Of a DNA stretch of 21,850 nucleotides, positions 6,740 to 15,384 are shown piece after piece. The notes beneath the pieces are model-generated. The model was not told the DNA's origin. It worked only from the letters and a program-made list of their open reading frames with translations, and made no database searches. How positions within the stretch are numbered: the first letter of the stretch is position 1; each line of letters opens with the position of its first letter. Source of the DNA: Eggerthella sp. CAG:298 (GTDB lineage: Bacteria; Actinomycetota; Coriobacteriia; Coriobacteriales; Eggerthellaceae); the NCBI GenBank assembly GCA_000435675.1, contig FR895130.1:12186-34035 (forward strand), read 5' to 3'. The translations under genes and the position numbers were made by a program.

Positions 6740-8203
6740 CTATCGCGGCAGGCGGATCGTGAAGGTGGTCAGCCCATTGCTGCTTTCTGCGCCGATGGTC
6801 CCGCCGTGCGCTTCAACGATCTCACGTGCGATGGCAAGGCCGAGGCCAGCGTTCGCACTTTGTCCACGCGATCTGTCTTCACGATAGAAACGCTCGAAGA
6901 TGGCCTCAAGATGGGCGGGGGATATCTCGCGTCCTTGGTTGGTGGTCGCGAGTACGATCTCATCGTCTGTCACGACCGCGCTCAAGACCACTTCGCTCTC
7001 AGGGTCCGCATAAGAGATCGCATTCTTCACCACATTGCCTAGGGCACGTGCCATCTTAGAGGAGTCGATAAATGCCTGCTTATTCTCGGGTGCGATGGTG
7101 GTGATCGAGATGTCGCGGTCTTTTGCGGCGATCCCGAATTCATCGGCCACTTGATCGAGGAAGAGCGCGACATCGACATTTTCGCGTTCCAGCAGGATAG
7201 CATTCAGATTGTAGCGAGTGATCTCGAAGAATTCTTCAACGAGCGATTCGAGCCGTTCGGCTTTAGAGAGCGCGATGCCGGCGAATTCGGCGCGCTTCTC
7301 ACGTGGCAGATCGGGTGATTCAGCGAGCAGGCTCAAATAGCCCACCACAGAGGTGAGGGGCGTGCGAATATCGTGCGCGAGATAGGCTACGAGCTCATTT
7401 TTGCGTTGCTCTGCCATCACGGCAGCTTGTTCGTGGTCGCGGATCTTCTTTTGCAGAAGCTCGATCTGTTGCGAAGAAATCATGAGTTCTTCGGGTAGGA
7501 CGATCCTTCCGCCTTCGATCAGGCGTGGATCAGCAAGTGCATTCGAAAGCTTGTTGAAATAGCGGAGCGATCGGTTGAGCGTGCGAATGATTATCGCGAT
7601 GATGCCGATCGCATAGATCACGATCGCGACGGGTATCTTCAAAGAGCGCAGGGTGTTGTAGAGGCTTATGTCGCGCATCGCAAGGCGCCCGTCTGCGGCA
7701 ACCATCAGCTGAACGTTCTGTGGGCCGATCTGGGAGGCAAGGTCATCGTAGCGCGCCATGAAATCTTCATCGGCGAACCCGAGGGCAGCCCAAGGGTCCT
7801 TAGTGACCTCACTGGTGTCTTCATTGTCGTTCGTTTCTACAACGGTGTTCTTCTCGGCATCCAGCAGGGATCTTTCAGCTGGCAATGAGCTGTATACCCA
7901 GGTTGATGTTGCGTCTGCAACACGCTCACCGATGCTGTCGGAGAGGGAGAATTCGAAGAGCACGCAGAGCAGGGAAAAACATGCTGACCAGGCAAGGAGT
8001 AGCAGGATCATCCTGCCGAGCAAGCGGCTGCGCAAGATGCGTGTCTGTTCGCCGGTTTGCTTGGTTGCCTGCGCTCTTGCATGCCAAGCCGAGCCGCGTT
8101 TCGTCTGTTGGTCATCCGAATGGGCAGCAGTTTCGTTGCCTTCTTCAGCCTGCGAATCATACGAGACTTTCTTGGTTGGCAGGAATTTCGATCTAATGTT
8201 CAT
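6740..8203 (-). CDS. VanS-like sensor histidine kinase
   Basis: Membrane histidine kinase, 487 residues. A long charged cytoplasmic N-terminus (1-60) precedes helix 1 (61-83); an acidic extracytoplasmic loop (84-188) and helix 2 (190-207) follow. HisKA H277 in LVAYLAHDIRTPLTSVVGYL and the following KAERLESLVEEFFEITRYNL resemble VanS of glycopeptide-resistance systems. ATPase motifs: N390/N394, a G1 box with Asn for the usual Asp (TTNQG, 421-425), and G2 AGLGLA 452-457. The gene follows its response regulator after 16 nt. The signal is unknown; cell-wall sensing is inferred from similarity to VanS and the peptidase-like neighbour. No vanHAX genes are in the window. Confidence 0.88.
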   Translation of the reverse strand: MNIRSKFLPTKKVSYDSQAEEGNETAAHSDDQQTKRGSAWHARAQATKQTGEQTRILRSRLLGRMILLLLAWSACFSLLCVLFEFSLSDSIGERVADATSTWVYSSLPAERSLLDAEKNTVVETNDNEDTSEVTKDPWAALGFADEDFMARYDDLASQIGPQNVQLMVAADGRLAMRDISLYNTLRSLKIPVAIVIYAIGIIAIIIRTLNRSLRYFNKLSNALADPRLIEGGRIVLPEELMISSQQIELLQKKIRDHEQAAVMAEQRKNELVAYLAHDIRTPLTSVVGYLSLLAESPDLPREKRAEFAGIALSKAERLESLVEEFFEITRYNLNAILLERENVDVALFLDQVADEFGIAAKDRDISITTIAPENKQAFIDSSKMARALGNVVKNAISYADPESEVVLSAVVTDDEIVLATTNQGREISPAHLEAIFERFYREDRSRGQSANAGLGLAIAREIVEAHGGTIGAESSNGLTTFTIRLPR

Positions 8204-8219
8204 CGCTGATCGCTTTCGC

Positions 8220-8927
8220 CTACTGCTCGGTGTGGCCTGCGCCTGAATCGTCGTCGATCCTATAGCCTACGCCAAAGACGGTCTCGATGAATGCTTGCGA
8301 AGAATCGATCTCGGAGAGCTTCTTCCTTAACCTGCGGATATGCACCATGATCGTATTGGCATCGCTCAAGCGGTATTGTTCTTGCCAGACCTGTTCGAAG
8401 ATGTCTTGTGGAGATACGGGACAGCCGGCGTTTCGCACCAGCAGCGTTAGAATGTCGAATTCTTTGGGCGTGAGGTTAAGGTCGAGTGCGTGCAAGGTCG
8501 CACTGTGAGCGCGCAGGTCGATGACGATATCGGCTGCTTCGAGCATCGTCTCGTTTGTGGGCAAAGCGGTGTTTCTGCGCAGGCGTGCGCGCACGCGGGC
8601 GGTCAGCTCGCGGGGCTTGAAGGGCTTGGTTATGTAATCATCCGCGCCAAGCGCAAAGCCGATCACCGTGTCTGCCTCTTCATCTTTGGCCGAAAGGAAG
8701 ATGATCGGCACATCCGAGAACTGGCGAATCCTTCGGCATGCTTCAAGGCCGTCCATCTCGGGCATCATGATATCAAGGATGAGCAGGTCGAAATCGCTGT
8801 GTTCAACAGCTTCGACTGCTTCGATACCATTATGCGCTTCTGCGATTTCGAAGCCTTCTGGTTCGAGTATCGCGCGTATGAGTCCCAAGATCGCGGGATC
8901 ATCGTCGGTTATCAAGAGCCGCGCCAT
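8220..8927 (-). CDS. VanR-like response regulator (OmpR family)
   Basis: Response regulator of 235 residues. Receiver domain with D8-D9-D10, phosphoacceptor D52 (LILDIMMP), S79 and K101 (TKPF); winged-helix output domain ending FGVGYRID. The ATG at 8927 is chosen because GAGG lies 6 nt upstream and the protein then starts MARLLITDDDP; an in-frame ATG at 9008 would add 27 unlikely residues and overlap the promoter. Operon with the VanS-like kinase, and divergent from the C39-like gene. The shared promoter region contains direct repeats that suit an OmpR-type dimer, so the protein probably controls itself and the divergent gene. Confidence 0.9.
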   Translation of the reverse strand: MARLLITDDDPAILGLIRAILEPEGFEIAEAHNGIEAVEAVEHSDFDLLILDIMMPEMDGLEACRRIRQFSDVPIIFLSAKDEEADTVIGFALGADDYITKPFKPRELTARVRARLRRNTALPTNETMLEAADIVIDLRAHSATLHALDLNLTPKEFDILTLLVRNAGCPVSPQDIFEQVWQEQYRLSDANTIMVHIRRLRKKLSEIDSSQAFIETVFGVGYRIDDDSGAGHTEQ

Positions 8928-8961
8928 GAAAAGCCTCGTTTCATCATTTCGGATATTCACC

Positions 8962-8990
8962 ATTTTACTGGGCAGAGTGCTTTCTGTCTG
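8962..8990 (-). promoter_or_regulatory. Candidate promoter of the VanRS-like operon
   Basis: On the minus strand CAGACA (8985-8990), exactly 17 bp, TAAAAT (8962-8967), about 35 nt before the start codon. The direct-repeat operator lies 21-75 bp upstream of this -35. Confidence 0.5.
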
Positions 8991-9011
8991 TCTTGGAAGT
9001 TTCTTCAATGA

Positions 9012-9065
9012 GAAATGTAAGAGAAAGTTAAGGCATTGCTATGGGAAATGTAAGAGCCACTTAAG
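9012..9065. promoter_or_regulatory. Double direct-repeat operator between the VanRS-like operon and the C39-like gene
   Basis: Two 21-bp copies at 9012-9032 and 9045-9065 are identical except for a 4-nt centre. Each contains GTAAG and TTAAG half-sites 11 bp apart (9017/9028 and 9050/9061), and the copies are offset by 33 bp, three helical turns. An 11-bp direct-repeat pitch is typical of OmpR/PhoB-family operators; the minus-strand form CTTAA-N6-CTTAC resembles PmrA-type boxes. Presumably bound by the adjacent VanR-like regulator. Confidence 0.75.
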
Positions 9066-9108
9066 CGACGATTCCAGTATGGAAAAGCCAGCGAAAACGA
9101 GGTGGGAG

Positions 9109-9957
9109 ATGCAGCAGGGTCGTTCCGAAAGGCAGTCGTTCACGCGCTACCATGCTTCATATGGCAGCACCCCTTCGTCCCGTTATTCGCGCAGTGTGGC
9201 GCTCTATCATGCGCGTCCACAACGAGAGCGCGTTGTGAACAAGCTCCCGCGGCTCGACAGATTCGCAGGCCACAGGGTATTTGCTACGCGACGTTCTGCG
9301 GAAGCGCCGCATCGCTCTCCGGTCCGTCTCATGGCGCTTGCTGCCATAGTGATGCTCGTTATCGCTCTTGTGGTCTTATTGGGCAACAGCAATGGCTCGA
9401 ACGTGAATGCCGATGCTTACGGGAACGGATCGGGTGCTGCTCAGAGCACGCCTCGCAGTGAATGGCGAGCAGGTGAAGTTCCTTATCTCTACCAGATCGA
9501 TCCAGAGTGGGCGGATGACTCTTATGCAGGTTCGACCATCGCTGAATCGGGGTGTGGCCCGACCTGCCTCTCGATGATCTATGTCTATCTTACGGGGCGA
9601 ACGAATATGGACCCCGCGGATATGGCGGCGTTCAGCGAGTCTCATAAGTATGTTGATAGCGGCATGACCAGTTGGGCGTTCATGGATGAAGGAGCGCGCG
9701 TGTTGGGACTGAGATCGCGTGAATTACCGGCGGACTATCAAAGTGTGCGCAAGGCGCTCGATGCTGGATACCCGGTGATCGCAAGCGTTTCTAAGGGAGA
9801 TTTCACTACGCAGGGGCATTTCATCGTTTTGGCAGGAACGGATGAAGACGGCAAGGTGATCGTGCATGATCCTAATAGCGTGGAGCGCTCAGCCAAAGTC
9901 TGGGATCTCGATCGCATCCTGTCCCAGACGCGCAACTTGTGGGCGTTCTCGGTCTGA
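9109..9957 (+). CDS. Membrane-anchored C39-like cysteine peptidase (Peptidase_C39_2-type)
   Basis: Protein of 282 residues. The N-terminal 70 residues are basic and Ser/Arg/Tyr-rich (cytoplasmic), followed by one membrane helix (about 72-92), a Gly/Ser/Asn linker and an external papain-like domain. Candidate catalytic residues: C149 in SGCGPTCLSM, H237 in GHFIVLAG, and D254 in VHDPN. Such domains cleave peptides or modify the envelope; the substrate is not evident. ATG 9109 is chosen since GAGG is 6 nt upstream; the ATG at 9079 has no ribosome site. Probably regulated by the divergent VanRS-like system through the repeats at 9012-9065. A terminator follows. Confidence 0.82.
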   Translation: MQQGRSERQSFTRYHASYGSTPSSRYSRSVALYHARPQRERVVNKLPRLDRFAGHRVFATRRSAEAPHRSPVRLMALAAIVMLVIALVVLLGNSNGSNVNADAYGNGSGAAQSTPRSEWRAGEVPYLYQIDPEWADDSYAGSTIAESGCGPTCLSMIYVYLTGRTNMDPADMAAFSESHKYVDSGMTSWAFMDEGARVLGLRSRELPADYQSVRKALDAGYPVIASVSKGDFTTQGHFIVLAGTDEDGKVIVHDPNSVERSAKVWDLDRILSQTRNLWAFSV

Positions 9958-10008
9958 TGCTTTGCGGTTGTCTTGAGGATCATCGTATAAAAGAAGCAAG
10001 AGGTAGAA

Positions 10009-10040
10009 CGCCCGTGAGCAGTATGCCTACGGGCGCTTTT
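10009..10040 (+). terminator. Terminator of the C39-like gene
   Basis: CGCCCGT (10009-10015) pairs with ACGGGCG (10029-10035), 13-nt loop, followed by CTTTT. It lies about 50 nt beyond the stop codon. Confidence 0.65.
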
Positions 10041-10119
10041 GGGTGTTGGAAGTAGCGGGAGACTAGAAGCCCTGTACGGTCTGCGCGGCAGCGGGGCGGG
10101 GTTGGAAGCCCTGCGAGCT

Positions 10120-11166
10120 CTATTCTTTGCTGAAGCCTTTGATCAGAAGGGCTACTACACCACACAGAAGACCGCCGATCGGCCAAGGAAGCCAGAAGAA
10201 TGCGATCATACCTGAGCGGTAGTCGCTTGGTGTGCCAGCTGCCAGCGAGCCGAACAGCATGAGCAACGCGATCATGGTCGCAATGATCATGATGGTTCCG
10301 CAGATAGCGCCGATGCGCTTATCGGTCTTTTGAGCGCGTACGAGTTCGGGCTTGTCTTCTTCAGGGATAGTTGGTGAGGCTGTGATCTCGGCTTTTTCAA
10401 GGAATTCCGAGGCTTTTTGGTTATATTGGGCAATATTAGTTCGCCCGAGGGTCATGCCGCCATGGATGATGAAGCATACGCCAAGCGCAATGAGCGACAG
10501 CATGATGCTCACCCCGAAGATGTTCTCGGAGTCTTCACCAAAGAGGATGACCGAGCAAACGCCCGCGAAGATGCAGGCGATGCCTCCAACGAGTTGGATA
10601 CTGAAAGAGCTGCGCGCGCGGGATTTGTCTTCCTTCGTATAGAAATCTTCGATGTAGGGGTGTTCGCGCACGAAGTGAGCGTGCGCGAGTCCTGCAGGGA
10701 TGATGAGCGCAAGACCTGCTATCACGCCTAAGAAGAGGAACAGCATGCCAAGCGTGGTAGCGATGTTCTCAGGGAGCGTGAAAAGGGGATTGATGGCGGG
10801 GTCGGTCGCGTTGAAGAAGGGGAGTGAGAGCGCGTTTCCGAAGATGATCAAGGCTACGCCGAGAGATATCTTCCAAGCGAAGCGACGCATGGTGCTGTCG
10901 TAGTCGAATACGTCTACAGGCGGAGTGAGAGGTTTTACCTTCGGGAGCTGAGTTGGCTCGTTGGTCGTAAGATCTCCTTGCACGAGATCATCTAGGGTAC
11001 AATTGAAAATCTGACACAGCTTAAGAAGCTTATCCATCTCTGGATATGATTTCTCAGATTCCCATTTCGTAACTGCCTGTCTACTAACGCCGAGCAACAC
11101 GGCTAGTTGCTCTTGTGTCATATTGTTCGCAGCACGCAGGTGTATGAGGTTATCTCGAAAGCTCAT
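10120..11166 (-). CDS. Membrane-bound XRE-family transcriptional regulator
   Basis: 348 residues. The N-terminus (about 5-62) is a classical HTH_3/XRE domain with MTQEQLAVLLGVSRQAVTKWE. After a Pro-rich linker come about six membrane helices (roughly 97-118, 133-160, 190-210, 215-240, 285-310, 320-345), so the DNA-binding domain is tethered to the membrane. The fold is certain; the target genes and signal are unknown. ATG at 11166 has GGAAGGTGG 6 nt upstream. It stands alone between a convergent gene and an A+T-rich stretch upstream, and may regulate itself or genes now lost from that stretch. Confidence 0.85.
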   Translation of the reverse strand: MSFRDNLIHLRAANNMTQEQLAVLLGVSRQAVTKWESEKSYPEMDKLLKLCQIFNCTLDDLVQGDLTTNEPTQLPKVKPLTPPVDVFDYDSTMRRFAWKISLGVALIIFGNALSLPFFNATDPAINPLFTLPENIATTLGMLFLFLGVIAGLALIIPAGLAHAHFVREHPYIEDFYTKEDKSRARSSFSIQLVGGIACIFAGVCSVILFGEDSENIFGVSIMLSLIALGVCFIIHGGMTLGRTNIAQYNQKASEFLEKAEITASPTIPEEDKPELVRAQKTDKRIGAICGTIMIIATMIALLMLFGSLAAGTPSDYRSGMIAFFWLPWPIGGLLCGVVALLIKGFSKE

Positions 11167-11719
11167 AGATTGCCACCTTCCTTGGTTATATTTTCGTTGT
11201 TCTTGTTGAGGCCGGCAATGAAAAGATTATGGGACTGTGTGGTATCACACCACCAACTTCAGGCAGCAATTTATAAGAAATCTTGGCAACCAGTGGTTGC
11301 GAATCGCAGGTCACAAGCTTGCTTTTGCGTTTTCTTTAGAAACAGACGGATTCCGTTGCCTTATGATCCTATTTAGCCTTAAGAATTCCCTCGTAGCTTA
11401 TGAGTGTTGCAATCCTTGGAAAATATGCATTTCTTTTCCATTTAGCTCTCATGAGGCATCAGAAGAGTATTGAAAAGGTGTAGCTTCAACAGAGAAGAAG
11501 ACGCTTCGTTGCAAGACGAATCAATCAAAGCAAAGCTTCTGTCGCGAATCTTGTTTGCAGGATCAGAGATCGAAGAAGGCAAGTTCGCAGATACTGATGA
11601 GCTCATCGCTCGCATCTTCCACCACTGCCAAGACTATTTCTGATTGGTTTGAGCGGGTCGTATCCCAAATATGTCCCGAATGTGTCAATCAGGACACCGA
11701 TTATGAATCGTTAGAATGA
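11167..11719. other. A+T-rich intergenic stretch with possible gene debris
   Basis: About 550 bp without a convincing gene, visibly richer in A+T than its flanks. On the plus strand a 78-codon frame (11237-11473) with no ribosome site ends just where a short frame in another phase begins (11470-11643). This could be the remains of a decayed gene or gene pair next to the XRE regulator. No insertion-sequence ends or repeats were recognised. Confidence 0.4.
11470..11643 (+). pseudogene. Short ORF or gene fragment, unknown
   Basis: A 57-codon frame from TTG 11470 to TGA 11641-11643. Its last 40 residues look protein-like (charged, helical, including EIEEGKFADTDELIARIFHH), while the beginning is poor and the frame is closed just upstream by a stop. 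The EEGK...DELIARI pattern vaguely recalls the C-terminal ends of small antitoxins of the Phd/YefM type, but this is only an impression. It could be a real small gene or the 3' end of a broken one. A bidirectional hairpin follows at 11720. Confidence 0.25.
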
Positions 11720-11757
11720 AATAGGCCAGGAAATTGCTTCCTGGCCTATTGATTTTT
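11720..11757. terminator. Strong hairpin downstream of tRNA-Asn, bidirectional terminator
   Basis: A perfect 13-bp stem (11720-11732 with 11738-11750; arm begins AATAGGCC) and 5-nt loop. On the plus strand it is followed by GATTTTTAT; on the minus strand, where it lies 9 nt after tRNA-Asn, by a weaker T-containing tract. Confidence 0.75.
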
Positions 11758-11758
11758 A

Positions 11759-11833
<75 letters not shown>

Positions 11834-11862
11834 ATGTTCGCCTCATCTCTGACGCTTGATAA

Positions 11863-11890
11863 ATTATAGAGCAACAAGAAATCTTTTCAA
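11863..11890 (-). promoter_or_regulatory. Promoter of tRNA-Asn
   Basis: On the minus strand TTGAAA (11885-11890), 16-bp spacer, perfect TATAAT (11863-11868), about 29 nt before the mature tRNA 5' end. Confidence 0.8.
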
Positions 11891-11970
11891 GACGAATCAC
11901 AAACTTTTCCAGGTGAAGTCGGTTTGCGGAGCGCCATGGGGAAGAGGGAAGAGCTCGCGCAGAAAATGCC

Positions 11971-12003
11971 GAAAAAAAGCGCCATCCGTTTTGGATGGCG
12001 CTT
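11971..12003 (-). terminator. Terminator of carB
   Basis: An 11-bp perfect stem (11977-11987 with 11993-12003; arm AAGCGCCATCC), 5-nt loop, then a run of T on the minus strand (complement of the A-run at 11972-11978). It starts 27 nt after the carB stop. Confidence 0.9.
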
Positions 12004-12030
12004 CGCAGGTTCGGGGTGTTCGCCTGAGCG

Positions 12031-15000
12031 TTAAGAGATCTTCGCGTGGATCTCTTGCAAGGAAGCGATGCCGCCCTCTTCGCTCGTTTCCACGGTCTTG
12101 ATGCCCTTGGCAGACGCCAGCGCTGCCGCCATGGTGGTGAAATACGGCGTGTGCGCCTTGATGGCGGTCTTGCGGATATAGGAGTCGTCCTCAGCGCTTT
12201 CGCCGGTTGCGGCAGGCGTATTGATGACCAGGTCCATCTCGCCGTTCGTGATGAGGTCGACCAAGTTGGGACGGCCTTCGTGCAGCTTCTTCACACGCTC
12301 GACCGCAATGCCTTCAGCTTCGATCAGCTCTGCGCTGCCTTCGGTCGCATAGATATCGAATCTTGCATCCTTGAGCGCATGCGCCAGCTCCGGCAGCTCG
12401 TCCTTGTCCTTGTTGGACACGGTAACGAGGACCTTGCCGCCCTTGGGAAGAACGGTCTGGGTAGCCTCCTGCGCCTTGAAGAAGGCCTCACCGAAGGTCT
12501 TTGCCAGACCCAGTACCTCGCCTGTCGAGCGCATCTCAGGGCCGAGCACAGGGTCTACCTCGGGGAACATGTTGAACGGCAGCACGGCTTCTTTGACGCC
12601 GTAGTATTCGTAGCTCTTCTCTTTGAGCTCCGGAATGGGCGAGGGGCGCCCGGTAAGCGGCATCGTGATGACTTCGGTGGCAATGGGTACCATTTGGATG
12701 TTGCAGATCTTGGAGACCAGCGGCACGGTGCGGCTTGCGCGCGGATTGGCCTCGAGCACGTAGACCACGTCGTTCTCGATGGCGTATTGCATGTTCATGA
12801 GGCCGCGCACATGCATGGCTTCAGCGATACGCTTGGTGTAATCGCGGATGGTAGCCAGGTGCTCCTCTGAGATATTCACGGAAGGTAGCACGCACGCCGA
12901 ATCGCCAGAGTGGATACCCGCAAGCTCAATATGCTCCATGACCGCCGGGATATAGGCTTCTTCGCCGTCGCAGATCGCGTCTGCTTCGCACTCGAGCGCA
13001 TGGTTCAAGAAGCGATCGACCAGGATCGGGCGATCGGGTGTAACGCCTACGGCAGCGTTCATGTAGCTGATGAGGTTCTCGTCATCGTAGACCACTTCCA
13101 TGCCGCGTCCGCCAAGCACGTAGGAAGGACGCACCATGACAGGGTAGCCGATGCGATGCGCGATCGCGAGCGCGTCATCTACCGTAACGGCCCTGGCGGA
13201 CTCGTCATCTACCGTAACGGCCATGTCGGATTCAGGCATGGGGATGCCCAGCTCGTCCATCATGGCGCGGAAGCGGTCGCGGTCTTCGGCGAGGTCGATG
13301 ATCTCGGGGCTGGTGCCCAAGATGTTCACGCCCGCAGCCTTGAGCTCAGCAGAGAGGTTCAGCGGGGTCTGGCCGCCGAACTGCGCGATCACGCCGAGCG
13401 GCTTTTCCTTCTCATAGATGGAGAGCACGTCTTCGGTGGTGAGGGGCTCGAAGTAGAGCTTGTCGGACGTGTCGTAGTCGGTCGAGACGGTTTCAGGATT
13501 GCAATTGACGATGATGGTCTCGAAGCCGAGCTTCTTGAGCGCGATCGAAGCATGCACGCAACAGTAATCGAACTCGATGCCCTGCCCGATGCGGTTCGGA
13601 CCGCCGCCCAAGATCATGACCTTGGGCGCATCGGTCGCGCTGCTGTGATCAGGTGCGTTGTAGGTTGAATAGTAGTACGCAGAATCCTGCGTGGAGCTTA
13701 CATGCACACCTTCCCAGGCTTCGGCGATGCCAAGAGCGATGCGCGCTTCGCGGATATCCTTTTCAGGAATGTCCATGAGCTGGGACAAGTAACGATCGGC
13801 GAAGCCGTCTTTTTTGGCCTGTTCAAGCATCTCATCCGGCAGCATCTTGCCGGGGTTCTCGTTGGCGTAGGTGAGGATCTTGTTCTCTTCCTCGACCAGT
13901 TCGAGCATCTGCTCGATGAAGTAGTCCTTGATCTTCGTGCGCTCGTGGATCTCGTCGATCGTGGCGCCCTTGCGCAGCGCTTCATACATGATGAACTGGC
14001 GCTTTGATGAAGGGGTGTTCAGCTGGCGAAGCAGCTCTTCCTTGCTCTGCTCGTGGTAGTTGCCCACGAAGCCCAGGCCGTAGCAGCCCTGCTCGAGCGA
14101 GCGGATCGCCTTCTGGAAGGCCTCTTTGTAGGTCTTGCCGATGCTCATGACCTCGCCAACAGCGCGCATCTGCGTGCCCAGTTCGTCCTTCACGCCCTTG
14201 AACTTCTCGAATGCCCAGCGTGCGAATTTGAGCACTACATAGTCTCCGCCGGCAACGTACTTATCGAGCGTGCCGTGCTTGCCGCAAGGGATCTCGTCCA
14301 GCGTAAGACCGGATGCGAGCATGGCCGAGATGAGCGCGATAGGAAAGCCCGTCGCTTTCGATGCGAGCGCAGAAGAGCGCGAGGTGCGCGGGTTGATCTC
14401 GATGATGATGTCGCGGTCTGACACGGGGTCGTGTGCCCATTGCACGTTCGTGCCGCCGACCACTTGCACGGCTTCGACGATGCGATGCGACTTCTCTTCC
14501 AAGCGCTTGATCACGTCTTCCGAGATGGTCTGCATGGGGGCCGCGCAGAATGAATCGCCCGTGTGAACGCCCATCGGATCGATATTCTCGATCGTGCAGA
14601 TGGTGATCATGTTGTTCTTGGAATCGCGAACGACCTCGAATTCGAGTTCTTCCCAGCCAAGCACCGATTCTTCGACCAGCACTTCGTTGACAGGGGAGGC
14701 TTGCAGGCCGCGCGCGACCACCGTGCGCAGCTCATCGATGTTGTAGACAAGACCGCCACCCGTGCCGCCCATGGTGTAGGCGGGACGCAGTACGCACGGA
14801 TAGCCAAGGCGCTCGGCGATCTCGACCGCTTCTTCGACGGTGTTGGCAACCTCAGAACGGGCCATCTCGATGCCGAGCGAAGCCATGGTCTTCTTGAATT
14901 CGTTACGATCTTCGCCGCGCTCGATCGCATCGACCTGAACGCCGATCACCTTCACGCCGTATTTGTCGAGAATGCCCTTGTTCGCCAGCTCCGCGCAGAG

Positions 15001-15291
15001 GTTGAGCGCCGATTGCCCACCGAGGTTCGGCAGCAGCGCATCGGGGCGTTCTTTGGCGATGATCTGCTCAAGGCGCTCACAGTTGAGCGGTTCGATGTAG
15101 GTGACATCTGCCGTGTCGGGGTCGGTCATGATGGTGGCGGGGTTGGAGTTGACCAGCACGATTTCGTAGCCAAGCGCGCGCAATGCTTTGCACGCCTGAG
15201 TGCCTGAATAATCGAATTCGCATGCTTGCCCGATAATGATAGGACCAGAGCCGATGATCAGTACCTTATGGATATCGGTGCGTTTTCCCAT
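12031..15291 (-). CDS. carB: Carbamoyl-phosphate synthase large subunit
   Basis: Makes carbamoyl phosphate from bicarbonate, ammonia (from CarA) and two ATP, for pyrimidine and arginine synthesis. 1086 residues, slightly longer than the usual 1070-1075. Two homologous ATP-grasp halves are visible: the first starts KVLIIGSGPIIIGQACEFDYSG and contains RPAYTMGGTGGG; the second starts KVMILGGGPNRIGQGIEFDYC and contains RPSYVLGGRGME; an MGS-like regulatory domain ends the protein. ATG 15291 has AGGAG just upstream. An in-frame 10-residue duplication is present at about 688-707. No carA adjoins, so this is a solitary gene. Confidence 0.97.
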   Translation of the reverse strand: MGKRTDIHKVLIIGSGPIIIGQACEFDYSGTQACKALRALGYEIVLVNSNPATIMTDPDTADVTYIEPLNCERLEQIIAKERPDALLPNLGGQSALNLCAELANKGILDKYGVKVIGVQVDAIERGEDRNEFKKTMASLGIEMARSEVANTVEEAVEIAERLGYPCVLRPAYTMGGTGGGLVYNIDELRTVVARGLQASPVNEVLVEESVLGWEELEFEVVRDSKNNMITICTIENIDPMGVHTGDSFCAAPMQTISEDVIKRLEEKSHRIVEAVQVVGGTNVQWAHDPVSDRDIIIEINPRTSRSSALASKATGFPIALISAMLASGLTLDEIPCGKHGTLDKYVAGGDYVVLKFARWAFEKFKGVKDELGTQMRAVGEVMSIGKTYKEAFQKAIRSLEQGCYGLGFVGNYHEQSKEELLRQLNTPSSKRQFIMYEALRKGATIDEIHERTKIKDYFIEQMLELVEEENKILTYANENPGKMLPDEMLEQAKKDGFADRYLSQLMDIPEKDIREARIALGIAEAWEGVHVSSTQDSAYYYSTYNAPDHSSATDAPKVMILGGGPNRIGQGIEFDYCCVHASIALKKLGFETIIVNCNPETVSTDYDTSDKLYFEPLTTEDVLSIYEKEKPLGVIAQFGGQTPLNLSAELKAAGVNILGTSPEIIDLAEDRDRFRAMMDELGIPMPESDMAVTVDDESARAVTVDDALAIAHRIGYPVMVRPSYVLGGRGMEVVYDDENLISYMNAAVGVTPDRPILVDRFLNHALECEADAICDGEEAYIPAVMEHIELAGIHSGDSACVLPSVNISEEHLATIRDYTKRIAEAMHVRGLMNMQYAIENDVVYVLEANPRASRTVPLVSKICNIQMVPIATEVITMPLTGRPSPIPELKEKSYEYYGVKEAVLPFNMFPEVDPVLGPEMRSTGEVLGLAKTFGEAFFKAQEATQTVLPKGGKVLVTVSNKDKDELPELAHALKDARFDIYATEGSAELIEAEGIAVERVKKLHEGRPNLVDLITNGEMDLVINTPAATGESAEDDSYIRKTAIKAHTPYFTTMAAALASAKGIKTVETSEEGGIASLQEIHAKIS
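13171..13230 (-). repeat. 30-bp tandem duplication inside carB
   Basis: 13171-13200 and 13201-13230 are adjacent 30-bp units with 27 identical positions. They encode SDMAVTVDDE and SARAVTVDDA in tandem, where CarB normally has one such segment before the second ATP-grasp domain. The frame is kept. Confidence 0.9.
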
Positions 15292-15384
15292 TTTCGCTCC
15301 TTGTCATGCGAACCTTCGTGCTGCCGTGCGTTTTGCGTCTTAAGGCAGGCGCGAAGCGTGCCAGTATTTCTTTTTCAAGGCTTC

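Noticed and set aside
8668..9108. Upstream extension of the C39-like gene
   Set aside because: It would overlap the response regulator on the other strand and cross the operator; ATG 9109 with GAGG is the better start.
6740..9957. Glycopeptide-resistance cluster
   Set aside because: Only VanR- and VanS-like regulators are present; there are no vanH, vanA/B ligase, vanX or vanY genes in the window.
12046..15207. Long frames on the plus strand opposite carB (for example 12046-12870 and 14563-15207)
   Set aside because: Antisense shadows of a confidently identified gene, caused by its codon bias.
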